DNA from: Prevotella sp.
Lineage (GTDB): Bacteria > Bacteroidota > Bacteroidia > Bacteroidales > Dysgonomonadaceae
Length of the DNA stretch: 43,478 nt
Direction: 5' to 3'
Assembly: GCA_031273295.1 (NCBI GenBank)
Contig: JAISSD010000005.1
Location: forward strand, 1 to 43,478
Part shown: positions 7,339 through 15,962 of the stretch, in pieces
Position numbering within the stretch: the first letter of the stretch is position 1
Layout of the letters: each line of letters begins with the position of its first letter
Program-made: the position numbers and the translations under genes
Notes under the pieces: generated by a model
Told to the model about the DNA's origin: nothing
Databases searched by the model: none
The model's input: the letters and a program-made list of their open reading frames with translations, nothing else

Positions 7339-8202
7339 ATGAAACCGGACAACGAAGCCTGGGATATAATAATAAAACCCCGTGAAAACAATTTCTCCCT
7401 GAACCTTGATGAAATATGGAGATACAGAGACCTCGTAAAAAGGTATATACACCGGGATATTGTAACCGCATACAAACAAACTATTCTGGGACCGGTATGG
7501 TATCTTGTTCAACCACTGTTCATGACATATATGTATATGTTCGTTTTCGGAGGGATTGCAAATATATCGACAGACGGCCTGCCGCACATGCTGTTCTATA
7601 TGTCGGGGATTTTATGCTGGAATTATTTCGGGGATTGTCTGGGACGGGCGCAAAGTACATTTACGGCCAATGCGGGAGTATTCAGTAAAATTTATTTCCC
7701 ACGCCTTGTGGTTCCCGTATCGGGCGTTATATCGGGCCTGTTAAAACTGGGCGTCCAATCAGGGCTGTTTCTGGTTGTGTATCTTTATTATTACTTCCAT
7801 AAAGGCGTCGACATTCATCCAAACATGCTTGTTCTGGTTTTTCCTTTGCTTGTCGTTATGATTGCCGCAATGGGGATCGGGTTCGGCATTATCATATCTT
7901 CAATGACCGCGAAATACAGGGATCTGATGATCTTGTTCGGATTTATTACCTACTTGTGGATGTATGCCACGCCTGTCATATATCCTTTGTCGGCTATTCC
8001 GGAAAAATACAACAATTATAAATGGATCATAGAGATGAATCCCATGACGTCCGTTGTGGAAACGACCAGATATGCATTTATGGGAGAAGGTTCTTTTTCA
8101 TGGATTTCATTGGGATACACTTTTCTTGTCACGCTCATAGTCCTGATTTTTGGAATATGGATGTTCAACCGTGTTGAAAGAAGTTTCATTGATGTAGTAT
8201 AG
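7339..8202 (+). CDS. wzm: ABC-2 type polysaccharide export permease (Wzm)
   Basis: This 287-residue inner-membrane protein is the channel half of an ABC exporter for O-antigen or a similar lipid-linked glycan. The cytoplasmic N terminus (LDEIWRYRDLVKRYIHRDIVTAYKQT) followed by ILGPVWYLVQPL is the classic TagG/Wzm/KpsM signature. About six membrane helices follow, and YATPVIYPLSAIPEKY is the conserved loop of this family. The ATP-binding partner starts 15 bases downstream. First gene of the cluster, after a promoter at 7292. Confidence 0.93.
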   Translation: MKPDNEAWDIIIKPRENNFSLNLDEIWRYRDLVKRYIHRDIVTAYKQTILGPVWYLVQPLFMTYMYMFVFGGIANISTDGLPHMLFYMSGILCWNYFGDCLGRAQSTFTANAGVFSKIYFPRLVVPVSGVISGLLKLGVQSGLFLVVYLYYYFHKGVDIHPNMLVLVFPLLVVMIAAMGIGFGIIISSMTAKYRDLMILFGFITYLWMYATPVIYPLSAIPEKYNNYKWIIEMNPMTSVVETTRYAFMGEGSFSWISLGYTFLVTLIVLIFGIWMFNRVERSFIDVV

Positions 8203-8217
8203 TCGGAATCATATTTT

Positions 8218-9474
8218 ATGTCGGAAACAGCAATAAAATTCGAAAACATATCCAAACAATACCGGCTGGGATTAGTCGGCACAGGTACTGTCAAAGATGA
8301 CATAAACCGGTGGTGGCACATGGTAAGAGGCAAGGAAGACCCTTATCTGAAAATAGGCGAAGCGAACGACAGGTCGACTATGGCAACGGGAAAATATGTA
8401 TGGGCTTTGAAAGATATATCCTTTGATGTAAAACAAGGGGAGGTCATGGGTATAATCGGTAAAAACGGCGCCGGAAAGTCGACTTTACTCAAAATTCTGT
8501 CGCGGGTAACCTCTCCGTCAACAGGCTGCATCAAGGCAAAAGGGCGTATAGCATCCTTGCTTGAGGTGGGAACCGGGTTTCATCCCGAACTTACCGGAAG
8601 AGAGAACATTTACATGAACGGTTCCATCATGGGCATGACCAAATCCGAAATCACACGGAAGCTCGACGAAATAATAGCTTTTGCAGGAATAGAAAAATAT
8701 GTAGACACGCCTTCAAAAAGGTATTCATCAGGCATGACTGTACGTCTGGGATTTGCTATTGCCGCGCATCTCGAACCCGAGATACTGGTTGTGGACGAAG
8801 TATTGGCGGTAGGCGACGCCGAATTTCAGAAGAAAGCAATCGGGAAAATGCAGGATGTATCGAAGGGCAAAGGCAGAACTGTATTGTTTGTGAGCCATAA
8901 TATGGGAGCGGTAAAAAGTCTTTGTAGTCGAGGCATTGTATTAAAAAACGGGAGAGTCGATGCAATTGGAGATATCGATTCAATAGTTGACAAATACCTG
9001 AGAGACACCCCAACCGCCGCCAGTTATGAATATGTAAATGACGGGATCGATAAACCAAACGGATACTTCAAAAATATTAAACTGTATAATAAAAACGGAG
9101 AACCCGATGATGTTTTTTCTATTGACGACGAACCGTATCTGGAAGTTGAATACATAATCAAGCAGAACACAAGAAACTACAATACAGGCTTAAACCTGTA
9201 TAATTCACTGGGAGTCCATGTATATGCGACTGCCGACACTGACCTGATGGACGATATATCCGGTGAAAAAAAAGCCGGAACATACAAGACAAGGGTACCA
9301 TTACCCCTGTTCAATCTCAATTCCGGAATTTACAAGATAGACCTATTAATGGGCATTATGAATATTCAGCTTTTTGATCAGGTTGAAATATATTTTACTA
9401 TAGATAACAAGAATTACATAAATACAGGGAATCGCCCCGGCTTGTTATTAACGTCAAACAAATGGGAATACTAA
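8218..9474 (+). CDS. wzt: Polysaccharide ABC exporter ATPase with C-terminal glycan-binding domain (Wzt)
   Basis: This 418-residue ATPase powers Wzm. It has Walker A GKNGAGKST (81-89), the Wzt-type ASLLEVGTGFHPELTGREN, signature YSSGM (about 169-173), Walker B ILVVDEV (about 189-195) and H-loop SHN. After about residue 265 it continues with a beta-rich extension (from YEYVNDGIDKPNGYF to the end). In the E. coli O8/O9a type such extensions are carbohydrate-binding domains that recognise the modified non-reducing end of the chain before export. This implies that chain termination is coupled to export here. KpsT-like proteins lack this part. Confidence 0.92.
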   Translation: MSETAIKFENISKQYRLGLVGTGTVKDDINRWWHMVRGKEDPYLKIGEANDRSTMATGKYVWALKDISFDVKQGEVMGIIGKNGAGKSTLLKILSRVTSPSTGCIKAKGRIASLLEVGTGFHPELTGRENIYMNGSIMGMTKSEITRKLDEIIAFAGIEKYVDTPSKRYSSGMTVRLGFAIAAHLEPEILVVDEVLAVGDAEFQKKAIGKMQDVSKGKGRTVLFVSHNMGAVKSLCSRGIVLKNGRVDAIGDIDSIVDKYLRDTPTAASYEYVNDGIDKPNGYFKNIKLYNKNGEPDDVFSIDDEPYLEVEYIIKQNTRNYNTGLNLYNSLGVHVYATADTDLMDDISGEKKAGTYKTRVPLPLFNLNSGIYKIDLLMGIMNIQLFDQVEIYFTIDNKNYINTGNRPGLLLTSNKWEY

Positions 9475-9490
9475 ATAAAAAATAAAAGAC

Positions 9491-10315
9491 ATGCTGAATA
9501 TTTTCGGTTCAAACAGGAAGCCTGAAAGAATCTCTCCTTTCAAGAAAGAAGATATGCAGGAATATATCGATAAAAACAGGGCAATATTGGATACCATAGA
9601 TAATTGGATTGACGACCGGGCATTTTCCGAATCTTTTTTTAATTACGGAGCGCCCGATCATATAAAAAAGGATATCAATAAAAAAATCAATACGGACATT
9701 ACTTATTCCGATATAATGGTTTATATTGCAAACAAATATTTCCGGACAGTCAACTACCTGGAAATAGGCGTTTCTGTTGGTAAAAATTTTCTGCAAGTAA
9801 TAAACTCCTGTCCGGGCCTGGCAAACGCATCCGGATTTGACATTGAAAATATTAATCCTGTACTGGAAAAGCAATTATCATTGATATCCGAAGAAAAATG
9901 GGATACTCTCCCCAATTCCATAAAGAAGGATAGATCTTCTTTGAGAAAATACTCTTTCGGTAAAATTCCATCAATAAACTATCTGAGCGGCGATGTATGG
10001 GATGAAAACAATTGGGCTAAAATGAAAAACAGCAGTTTTAACCTCATTTTTTCCGATGCATTGCATACCCCGGAAGCCATTATTTTCGAATTTGAAATGC
10101 TGGTAAAATATAACTTGTGCGCAGAAAAATTTGTTATTGTATGGGATGATATCGTGGGTGGAATGCAAGAGGCATTTTTCAAAATATACAGGAAGTACAA
10201 TAAAAAATTCAATGCCAAAGAATATTATTTAATAAATACGAACGGATGGGTTGGCCAGTATGAACAGGAACATTCAATAGGCATAATCTCAAATTTTAAA
10301 TTCCGAAACCCATGA
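9491..10315 (+). CDS. Class I SAM-dependent methyltransferase-like protein
   Basis: This 274-residue soluble protein has the SAM-binding glycine loop YLEIGVSVGKN (about residue 96) and an acidic residue at the end of the next strand in SGFDIEN. NLIFSDALHTPEAI and VIVWDDIVGG resemble later motifs of the Methyltransf_24-type group. It lies 16 bases after wzt and overlaps the next gene by 4 (ATGA). In ABC-type O-antigen loci a methyltransferase often caps the chain, so it could act on the glycan terminus; that role is inference. Very AT-rich compared with the 3' half of the cluster. Confidence 0.7.
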   Translation: MLNIFGSNRKPERISPFKKEDMQEYIDKNRAILDTIDNWIDDRAFSESFFNYGAPDHIKKDINKKINTDITYSDIMVYIANKYFRTVNYLEIGVSVGKNFLQVINSCPGLANASGFDIENINPVLEKQLSLISEEKWDTLPNSIKKDRSSLRKYSFGKIPSINYLSGDVWDENNWAKMKNSSFNLIFSDALHTPEAIIFEFEMLVKYNLCAEKFVIVWDDIVGGMQEAFFKIYRKYNKKFNAKEYYLINTNGWVGQYEQEHSIGIISNFKFRNP

Positions 10316-11196
10316 AAGTTGCGCTTACCGCTTTATCCGATGAAGCATTTAAAGTTAGCAGATCACAACTGGAGGAATCTGTAAATTTAACCAACAAAAA
10401 CATTTTGGTTCATTCCCATGATTTTCACGAGATTGAATCGACTTCTTTTTACAGGGAAAACCATCATATATTCAAAGATAAAAAAGGGCTTGGCTATTGG
10501 CTGTGGAAGCCTTATATCATATATCAGGAACTGTTAAATCTGGATGACGGGGATGTTCTGATATATAGCGATTCCGAAATAAAAGTGATGGATTCTTTGG
10601 AACCGCTTGTAAAATTGACGGAAAAACAACCCGTTGTCGTTTTCGGAAACGGAAATCTTCTAAATTCCGCATGGGCCAAAAGAGATTGTTTTATCCTCAT
10701 GGATTGCGACGCCCCTGATTACTGGTATTCAGCCCATTGTGACGCCGCATTTATTGTCTTTAAAAAGTGTAGACTAACAATGGAGTTTGTTGAAAAGTGG
10801 CTGACTTATTGCAAGAACGAAAATATTTTAACCGATCTGCCCAATATATGCGGAAAAGAAAATCTTTCGGATTTTATGGATCATCGATGGGATCAATCGG
10901 TATTATCCTTACTGGCTCAAAGATACAAATTAAACATTTTCAGAGCGCCTACGCAATTTGGTAATTTTTACAAGACGCATGAATTTAGAGTCCCTGGTGA
11001 ATATAAATGTATAAGTCAAGCGATTCAATCATCCCTGGATCATTACGCCGCAATTCCCTATTACAATTCTCCTTATTTTCAATTGTTGGATCACCACAGA
11101 TCCGTCAAGAAAAATATGGTAAATGCAGCTAAAAGATCCCGGATATTATCGAAGATTGATGGTTTAAAGACCCGATTGAAGAAATTATTAAAATAA
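10312..11196 (+). CDS. Unassigned glycosyltransferase-like protein
   Basis: This 294-residue soluble protein is not confidently placed in a family. The N-terminal MKVALTALSDEAF looks like the first strand of a GT-A fold, GYWLWKPYIIYQEL resembles an acceptor/donor helix seen in some capsule transferases, and DVLIYSDSEIKV gives an acidic DSE cluster in the place of a DxD metal site. HCDAAFIVFKK and DHRWDQSVLSLLA also recall GT-A enzymes that act in capsule synthesis. It overlaps its neighbour by ATGA and is directly followed by the FkbM gene. Best guess: a glycosyltransferase of the polysaccharide pathway. Confidence 0.6.
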   Translation: MKVALTALSDEAFKVSRSQLEESVNLTNKNILVHSHDFHEIESTSFYRENHHIFKDKKGLGYWLWKPYIIYQELLNLDDGDVLIYSDSEIKVMDSLEPLVKLTEKQPVVVFGNGNLLNSAWAKRDCFILMDCDAPDYWYSAHCDAAFIVFKKCRLTMEFVEKWLTYCKNENILTDLPNICGKENLSDFMDHRWDQSVLSLLAQRYKLNIFRAPTQFGNFYKTHEFRVPGEYKCISQAIQSSLDHYAAIPYYNSPYFQLLDHHRSVKKNMVNAAKRSRILSKIDGLKTRLKKLLK

Positions 11197-11904
11197 ATGC
11201 ATATGCTTAAAAACATCGTAAAACACATATTGCAAAAGCCAAAGCCGGAAATACCCCTTGCAAAAAAGTCATATTCCCAATGCGGTGAAGACCTGATAAT
11301 ATCTTACCTGTTCAATCTGAGAGGCATTGCATGTCCGACTTATATTGATATGGGAGCGCATGACCCTTATTTCCTTAGCAATACGGCTCTGTTTTATGAA
11401 AGAGGGGCCAGAGGTATCAATATAGAAGCCAATCCGTTACTGATCGATAATTTTAATAGAGAAAGGCCAAATGACATAAATCTAAATATCGGCATAAGCA
11501 ATAAAATAGACGCCATCGACTTTTTTATTATGGAAGACAGCACATTAAGTACTTTCTCCAGGACGGAGTGCGACAGAATGATCTCGTTGGGAAAACCGCT
11601 CAAAGAAATACGGACAATCCCAACAACAACAGTATCCGAAATAATTGAAACGTATCACAACGGGATTTCACCCGATCTCATGAGTTTGGATATCGAAGGC
11701 CTGGATTATATCATCCTGAAAGACATCGATTATCGGAAAACAGGGCCAAAAGTTATTTGTGTCGAGGCCGCGGACTACTCCCCCATTGGCGCAGGTAAAC
11801 GAAGAAACGACATAATAGATCTGCTGGCAGACAATGGATATTATGAATATGCAAATACAAATCTAAACGCCATTATGGTCAAAAAAGATTTTTGGTTTAT
11901 ATAG
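11197..11904 (+). CDS. FkbM-family methyltransferase
   Basis: This 235-residue protein has the FkbM marks YSQCGEDLI, then YIDMGAHDPYFLSNT (SAM-binding loop), GINIEANPLL, TTTVSEII and LMSLDIEGLDYIILK. FkbM-type enzymes put O-methyl groups on sugars or polyketides. The gene starts directly after the previous stop; an ATG two codons on (11203) is an alternative start. In this cluster it is the best candidate for methylating a sugar or capping the chain that Wzt recognises. The acceptor cannot be told from sequence. Confidence 0.85.
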   Translation: MHMLKNIVKHILQKPKPEIPLAKKSYSQCGEDLIISYLFNLRGIACPTYIDMGAHDPYFLSNTALFYERGARGINIEANPLLIDNFNRERPNDINLNIGISNKIDAIDFFIMEDSTLSTFSRTECDRMISLGKPLKEIRTIPTTTVSEIIETYHNGISPDLMSLDIEGLDYIILKDIDYRKTGPKVICVEAADYSPIGAGKRRNDIIDLLADNGYYEYANTNLNAIMVKKDFWFI

Positions 11905-11921
11905 ACAACAAAAACAGTTAT

Positions 11922-12734
11922 ATGCCTCCTTTATTTTCCATCATAATACCAACCTGTAATTCATCTCTTACAATAAAGGAATGTATTGAAAGCATTTTAT
12001 CCCAATCATTCTCTGATTTTGAGATACTGGTTATGGACGGCTTGTCTGACGATGAAACCTTGAATACGATCAAATCATACAATGATAAACGTATCCGGAT
12101 ATATTCGGAGAAAGATTCCGGAGTGTATGACGCCATGAATAAAGGAATAAACAAAGCGAATGGAGAATGGTTGTACTTTCTGGGCAGCGATGATAGATTG
12201 TATGACGGCAAGGTTCTGGAAACAATATTTCCGGATATCCGGAAAACCAAAAAGAAAATCGTATACGGCAATGTCGAGATCACAGGCGATAGCGGTTGGG
12301 CTAAAGACGGCAATATATATGACGGATATTTTGATTTGGATAAATTATTACGAAAAAACATCTGCCATCAAGGTATTTTCTATCATAGATCTGTTTTTGA
12401 GACAATGGGAAATTATAATGTATCATACAAGATATGCGCCGATTATGATTTCAATTTAAAATGTTACGCCAATTATAAATTTCTATATGTAGATTTAGTT
12501 ATCGCTAAATTTACAGGCGGAAATACGAGCTTCTCAAAGACAGATTCAAAATACAGTGAAGACAGGTGGGCAAATATAGCAAATTATTACAAATGGCATT
12601 TGCACAACAAGGCTTTCACGCCTTATCTTTCCGGTTTTGAACATCTTGGAAGTGAAGATATTGTTATCAAAATTCAAATACTGATACATAAGATCAAACA
12701 TAAATCAAGAACAATTAAACGCTTAAAGATATAA
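11922..12734 (+). CDS. Family 2 glycosyltransferase
   Basis: The ORF track begins at a TTG inside the FkbM gene (11892); the ATG at 11922, immediately before PPLFSIIIPTCNSS, is the better start. The 270-residue protein has the usual GT2 N-terminal half: nucleotide site EILVMDGLSDDET, SGVYDAMNKGI, and a DxD-like site FLGSDDRLYD. NICHQGIFYHRSVF and YKICADYDFNLK are the acceptor-side motifs seen in WcaA/colanic-type transferases. It overlaps the next gene by one base (TAATG). Sugar specificity unknown. Confidence 0.88.
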   Translation: MPPLFSIIIPTCNSSLTIKECIESILSQSFSDFEILVMDGLSDDETLNTIKSYNDKRIRIYSEKDSGVYDAMNKGINKANGEWLYFLGSDDRLYDGKVLETIFPDIRKTKKKIVYGNVEITGDSGWAKDGNIYDGYFDLDKLLRKNICHQGIFYHRSVFETMGNYNVSYKICADYDFNLKCYANYKFLYVDLVIAKFTGGNTSFSKTDSKYSEDRWANIANYYKWHLHNKAFTPYLSGFEHLGSEDIVIKIQILIHKIKHKSRTIKRLKI

Positions 12735-13966
12735 TGATAAGACCAGTTGCCATTTATCTGCCACAATTTCACCCGATTCCCGAAAATGATGAAGCCTGGG
12801 GCAAAGGATTTACGGAGTGGACAAATGTAGCCAAGGCCAAACCGCTATTTAAAGGTCATTATCAACCGCATGTTCCGCATGAAGATATAGGATATTACGA
12901 TTTGCGCGACCCTGAGATCCTTGTAAAACAGGCGGCTATAGCTAAAAAATACGGGATTTACGGTTTCGCGTTTTATCACTACTGGTTTAATGGCAAGCAG
13001 CTGTTAAACAAGCCTTTAGACAACATGTTGCAATTGGGAAAGCCTGATTTTCCTTTTTTGTATATCTGGGCAAACGAAAATTGGACAAAAAGATGGGATG
13101 GATTGGACAACGAAATTATTATAAAGCAGGATTACTCTTTTGAGGATGATATGGAACATATCAAATATCTTTGCGAACACGTTTTTTGTGACGAAAGATA
13201 TATTAAAATAGACGACAAACCTGTTTTTATTATATACCGGACGGAATTGTTTCCCAATATAAAAGAGACTGTTAAAATTTGGAGAAAAAAAACAAAAGAA
13301 TACGGATACAACGACTTGTATCTCATCAGGATAGACAGTTTCATCAAGAATATTGATCCTTTGGAGCCGGGCTTTGATGCAGCTGTAGAATTTGCTCCCG
13401 ATTTTTTCGAATCCGGAGCTAAAATAGCGACCGATAGCAACTTGCAGATGTTTGATTACCATCAAATTATCAAATATCAGTTTTTTAAGAGAGAACAATC
13501 TTATCCAAGATATAGAATGGTTTTCCCGGCATGGGACAATACCGCCCGAAAAGAAGAGAACGGCGCTGTTTTCAGAAATAGCTGTTTGGACGCATTCCGG
13601 TTTTCATTGGAGGAGTCAATAAATTATACAGCCCGAAAGTTTAAAGATACGCAACAATTTCTTTTTATAAATGCGTGGAACGAATGGGGGGAAGGATGCC
13701 ATATTGAACCCGATAAAAAAAACGGATATTCATATTTGGAGATAATATCCAAAGCATTGAATAGTGACATGGAACACTTCCGGGATCATTATTTGGAAGA
13801 TCTGGAACTTGAACTCAAAAGTTCCATCATGGATCATTTGAATAAACACAATGAAACCGAAAGCTTAAAGAGAGAACTGAATGCCTTGAAAAGCGTTGTA
13901 AATTCGAGACGGCACCGGTTTATTGAAAAATTATATGCCAAATATCAAAATTTCAGAAATGCCTGA
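12734..13966 (+). CDS. WbsX-type (GH99-like) polysaccharide protein
   Basis: This 410-residue protein opens with RPVAIYLPQFHPIPENDEAW and GKGFTEWTNVAKAKP, the hallmarks of WbsX proteins, whose core resembles glycoside hydrolase family 99. YGIYGFAFYHYWF, YIWANENWTKRWDG and FINAWNEWGEGCHIEPD follow in the usual order. WbsX proteins are found in many O-antigen clusters; their exact reaction (glycosyltransfer or trimming) is not firmly known to me. The C-terminal about 50 residues (LELELKSSIMDHLNKH, SLKRELNALKSV) look coiled-coil-like, which might tether it in a synthesis complex. Confidence 0.85.
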   Translation: MIRPVAIYLPQFHPIPENDEAWGKGFTEWTNVAKAKPLFKGHYQPHVPHEDIGYYDLRDPEILVKQAAIAKKYGIYGFAFYHYWFNGKQLLNKPLDNMLQLGKPDFPFLYIWANENWTKRWDGLDNEIIIKQDYSFEDDMEHIKYLCEHVFCDERYIKIDDKPVFIIYRTELFPNIKETVKIWRKKTKEYGYNDLYLIRIDSFIKNIDPLEPGFDAAVEFAPDFFESGAKIATDSNLQMFDYHQIIKYQFFKREQSYPRYRMVFPAWDNTARKEENGAVFRNSCLDAFRFSLEESINYTARKFKDTQQFLFINAWNEWGEGCHIEPDKKNGYSYLEIISKALNSDMEHFRDHYLEDLELELKSSIMDHLNKHNETESLKRELNALKSVVNSRRHRFIEKLYAKYQNFRNA

Positions 13967-14912
13967 AATATCCGTCATAGTACCCAATTACAATCATGCT
14001 CCGTTTTTAAAACAGCGTATCGATAGCATTTTAAATCAAACCTGTCAGGATTTCGAGTTAATAATTTTGGACGACGGTTCGACGGATAATAGCAAAGAGA
14101 TCATAGAACAATACCGGAATCAACCCAAAGTCAGCCGCATTGTTTATAATACCGTCAACTCCGGTTCTCCTTTTAAACAATGGCGTAAAGGCATTGAACT
14201 GGCAAAAGGAAAATATATATGGATTGCGGAAAGCGACGATTTCTCGGACGTTTTATTTCTTGAATATGCAATGAAATCGATTGTAGAATATCGATCAATA
14301 TTGGCATTTTGTTCATCAAGCATCATTGACGGGAACAACAGGACATTAAGTCAAAAACCTTTTATACTGGAAAAAGAGGCGCTGGACGTTCAATCATTTT
14401 TAAAACAACACCTGCTCTTCGGAAGCCGGATTTACAATGCAAGTATGGCTGTTTTAAAAAAAGAGGCAATAGAAAATATGGATTGGGATAAAATATCAAA
14501 CCTGAAATACTGCGGCGATTGGCTTTTTTGGGCAAGCCTGCTAAAAAAGCATCCGGCTGATAATGTATCGGAAGTAAAACTGTATCTCAATTATTTTAGG
14601 ACTCATAACAAAAACGTATCAAACAAAGCCGAGAAAGAGGGTAAAACTTTCACGGAAGGATTACCCGTATCCATTGGCATTGCAAAAAGCATAAATAGAA
14701 AAAGAGACCTGTCCTTTTCAAAACAATGGCATAAAAATTGGGTTTTATGTAGAAAATATTATAAATTTACCAAAAAGACCAATTTGAAAATATTCTTTTT
14801 CTTTTTAAGAAAACAACCCTCTATATTGTTTTTTGAAATAAAAGAACGTTTTGAGCGGCGAGCGTGTAATCCAAACAAGTTTGGCTTTTGCCGAACCGCG
14901 AAAAACGACTGA
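13959..14912 (+). CDS. Family 2 glycosyltransferase
   Basis: The track starts at a TTG (13923); in-frame ATGs at 13935 and 13959 are better. I chose 13959 because PEISVIVPNYNHA is the normal GT2 opening and the start then overlaps the WbsX stop by 8 bases. Either choice leaves the catalytic part intact. Motifs: LIILDDGSTDNS (nucleotide site), SGSPFKQWRKGIELAKGKYIWIAESDDFSD (metal site ESDD), and CGDWLFWASLLKK in the C-terminal half. A very basic tail (RKQPSILFFEIKERFERRAC) may lie on the membrane. It sits in the AT-rich half of the cluster. Confidence 0.86.
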   Translation: MPEISVIVPNYNHAPFLKQRIDSILNQTCQDFELIILDDGSTDNSKEIIEQYRNQPKVSRIVYNTVNSGSPFKQWRKGIELAKGKYIWIAESDDFSDVLFLEYAMKSIVEYRSILAFCSSSIIDGNNRTLSQKPFILEKEALDVQSFLKQHLLFGSRIYNASMAVLKKEAIENMDWDKISNLKYCGDWLFWASLLKKHPADNVSEVKLYLNYFRTHNKNVSNKAEKEGKTFTEGLPVSIGIAKSINRKRDLSFSKQWHKNWVLCRKYYKFTKKTNLKIFFFFLRKQPSILFFEIKERFERRACNPNKFGFCRTAKND

Positions 14913-14938
14913 ATTTATTGAACAGTTTTCATAAATGA

Positions 14939-15943
14939 ATGATGATACATCCGGATACCGAATCGCCATTGATCTCTGTCATTATGCCGGCCTACAATGC
15001 GGGAGCATATATTAATGAAGCTATAAACAGTATTCTCCGGCAAACTTGTACAAACTTTGAATTTCTAATTATAGACGACGGTTCCCCGGATAATACCGCC
15101 GAAGAAATAAAAAAATTCGATGACTCGAGAATTGTTTTTATACAAAACCGGAAAAACAAAGGATTGATCATCACATTAAATGATGCAATGCAAAGAACAC
15201 GGGGTAAATATATTGCCCGGATGGACGCCGACGACACATGCAGTCCCGACCGCCTCGAGAAACAAATGGAATACATGGAAAAGCATCCGGAAATTTCAAT
15301 ACTGGGCGCAAATATGGTATATATGACGGAAAAACATGTCACAAATTTCCCCGAAAAGTGCAACGAACTGAAAATACAGTTGATGGAAGGAAACAAGATA
15401 TCACATCCAACCGTAATGATAAGACGGGATGATATATTTGCAAAGAATCTGAAATACAATGAGAATTACCCTTCCGCTGAAGATTACAAGATGTGGACCG
15501 ACGCCATCTCCATGGGATTCAATATAGAAAATCTGCCGGATGTGTTATATCAATATCGCACACACCCCGCGCAAACTACTGCATTGAAACTCGATGAACA
15601 GAATGCAACTGTAAAAAAAATCAGAATGGAATATTGTAAAAAATTCACAAAAAACAAAAACAGCTTAAATGATAACGAAATAGATATGATTAGCCGCCGG
15701 TTTGAATATATCGATCCTCCGAAACCGATCTTTGACCTTGTGTATAAAGTAAGAAAAATAAATTCCATAAATAAATTTTTCGATATGGATACTTACAACA
15801 AATATTTAAAGGATACCCTTTATACATACCTTGCAAAAAAAGACGTCCCGGATATTCTTAAAGAAAAAAACTATGATCTGGAGTTCAAGTTATGGATTCT
15901 AAAAGTCTATATCGACAAATGGATAAAAAACACCGTCTCTTAA
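14939..15943 (+). CDS. Family 2 glycosyltransferase
   Basis: This 334-residue enzyme has ISVIMPAYNAGAYI, FLIIDDGSPDNT, the donor motif GKYIARMDADDTCSPDRLEKQ (DxD as DADD) and the acceptor-side ISHPTVMIRRDDI and SAEDYKMWTDA, close to transferases that add Gal, GlcNAc or similar to O-antigen chains. The C-terminal about 120 residues are Lys/Asn-rich and AT-rich at the DNA level. It follows the previous gene after 26 bases. Specificity unknown. Confidence 0.88.
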   Translation: MMIHPDTESPLISVIMPAYNAGAYINEAINSILRQTCTNFEFLIIDDGSPDNTAEEIKKFDDSRIVFIQNRKNKGLIITLNDAMQRTRGKYIARMDADDTCSPDRLEKQMEYMEKHPEISILGANMVYMTEKHVTNFPEKCNELKIQLMEGNKISHPTVMIRRDDIFAKNLKYNENYPSAEDYKMWTDAISMGFNIENLPDVLYQYRTHPAQTTALKLDEQNATVKKIRMEYCKKFTKNKNSLNDNEIDMISRRFEYIDPPKPIFDLVYKVRKINSINKFFDMDTYNKYLKDTLYTYLAKKDVPDILKEKNYDLEFKLWILKVYIDKWIKNTVS

Positions 15944-15962
15944 CAGTCAAAAGAACGTATTT

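Noticed and set aside
14872-14885. CCAAAC-AA-GTTTGG as a terminator
   Set aside because: It lies inside the end of a glycosyltransferase gene and has no proper T-run; probably coding chance.
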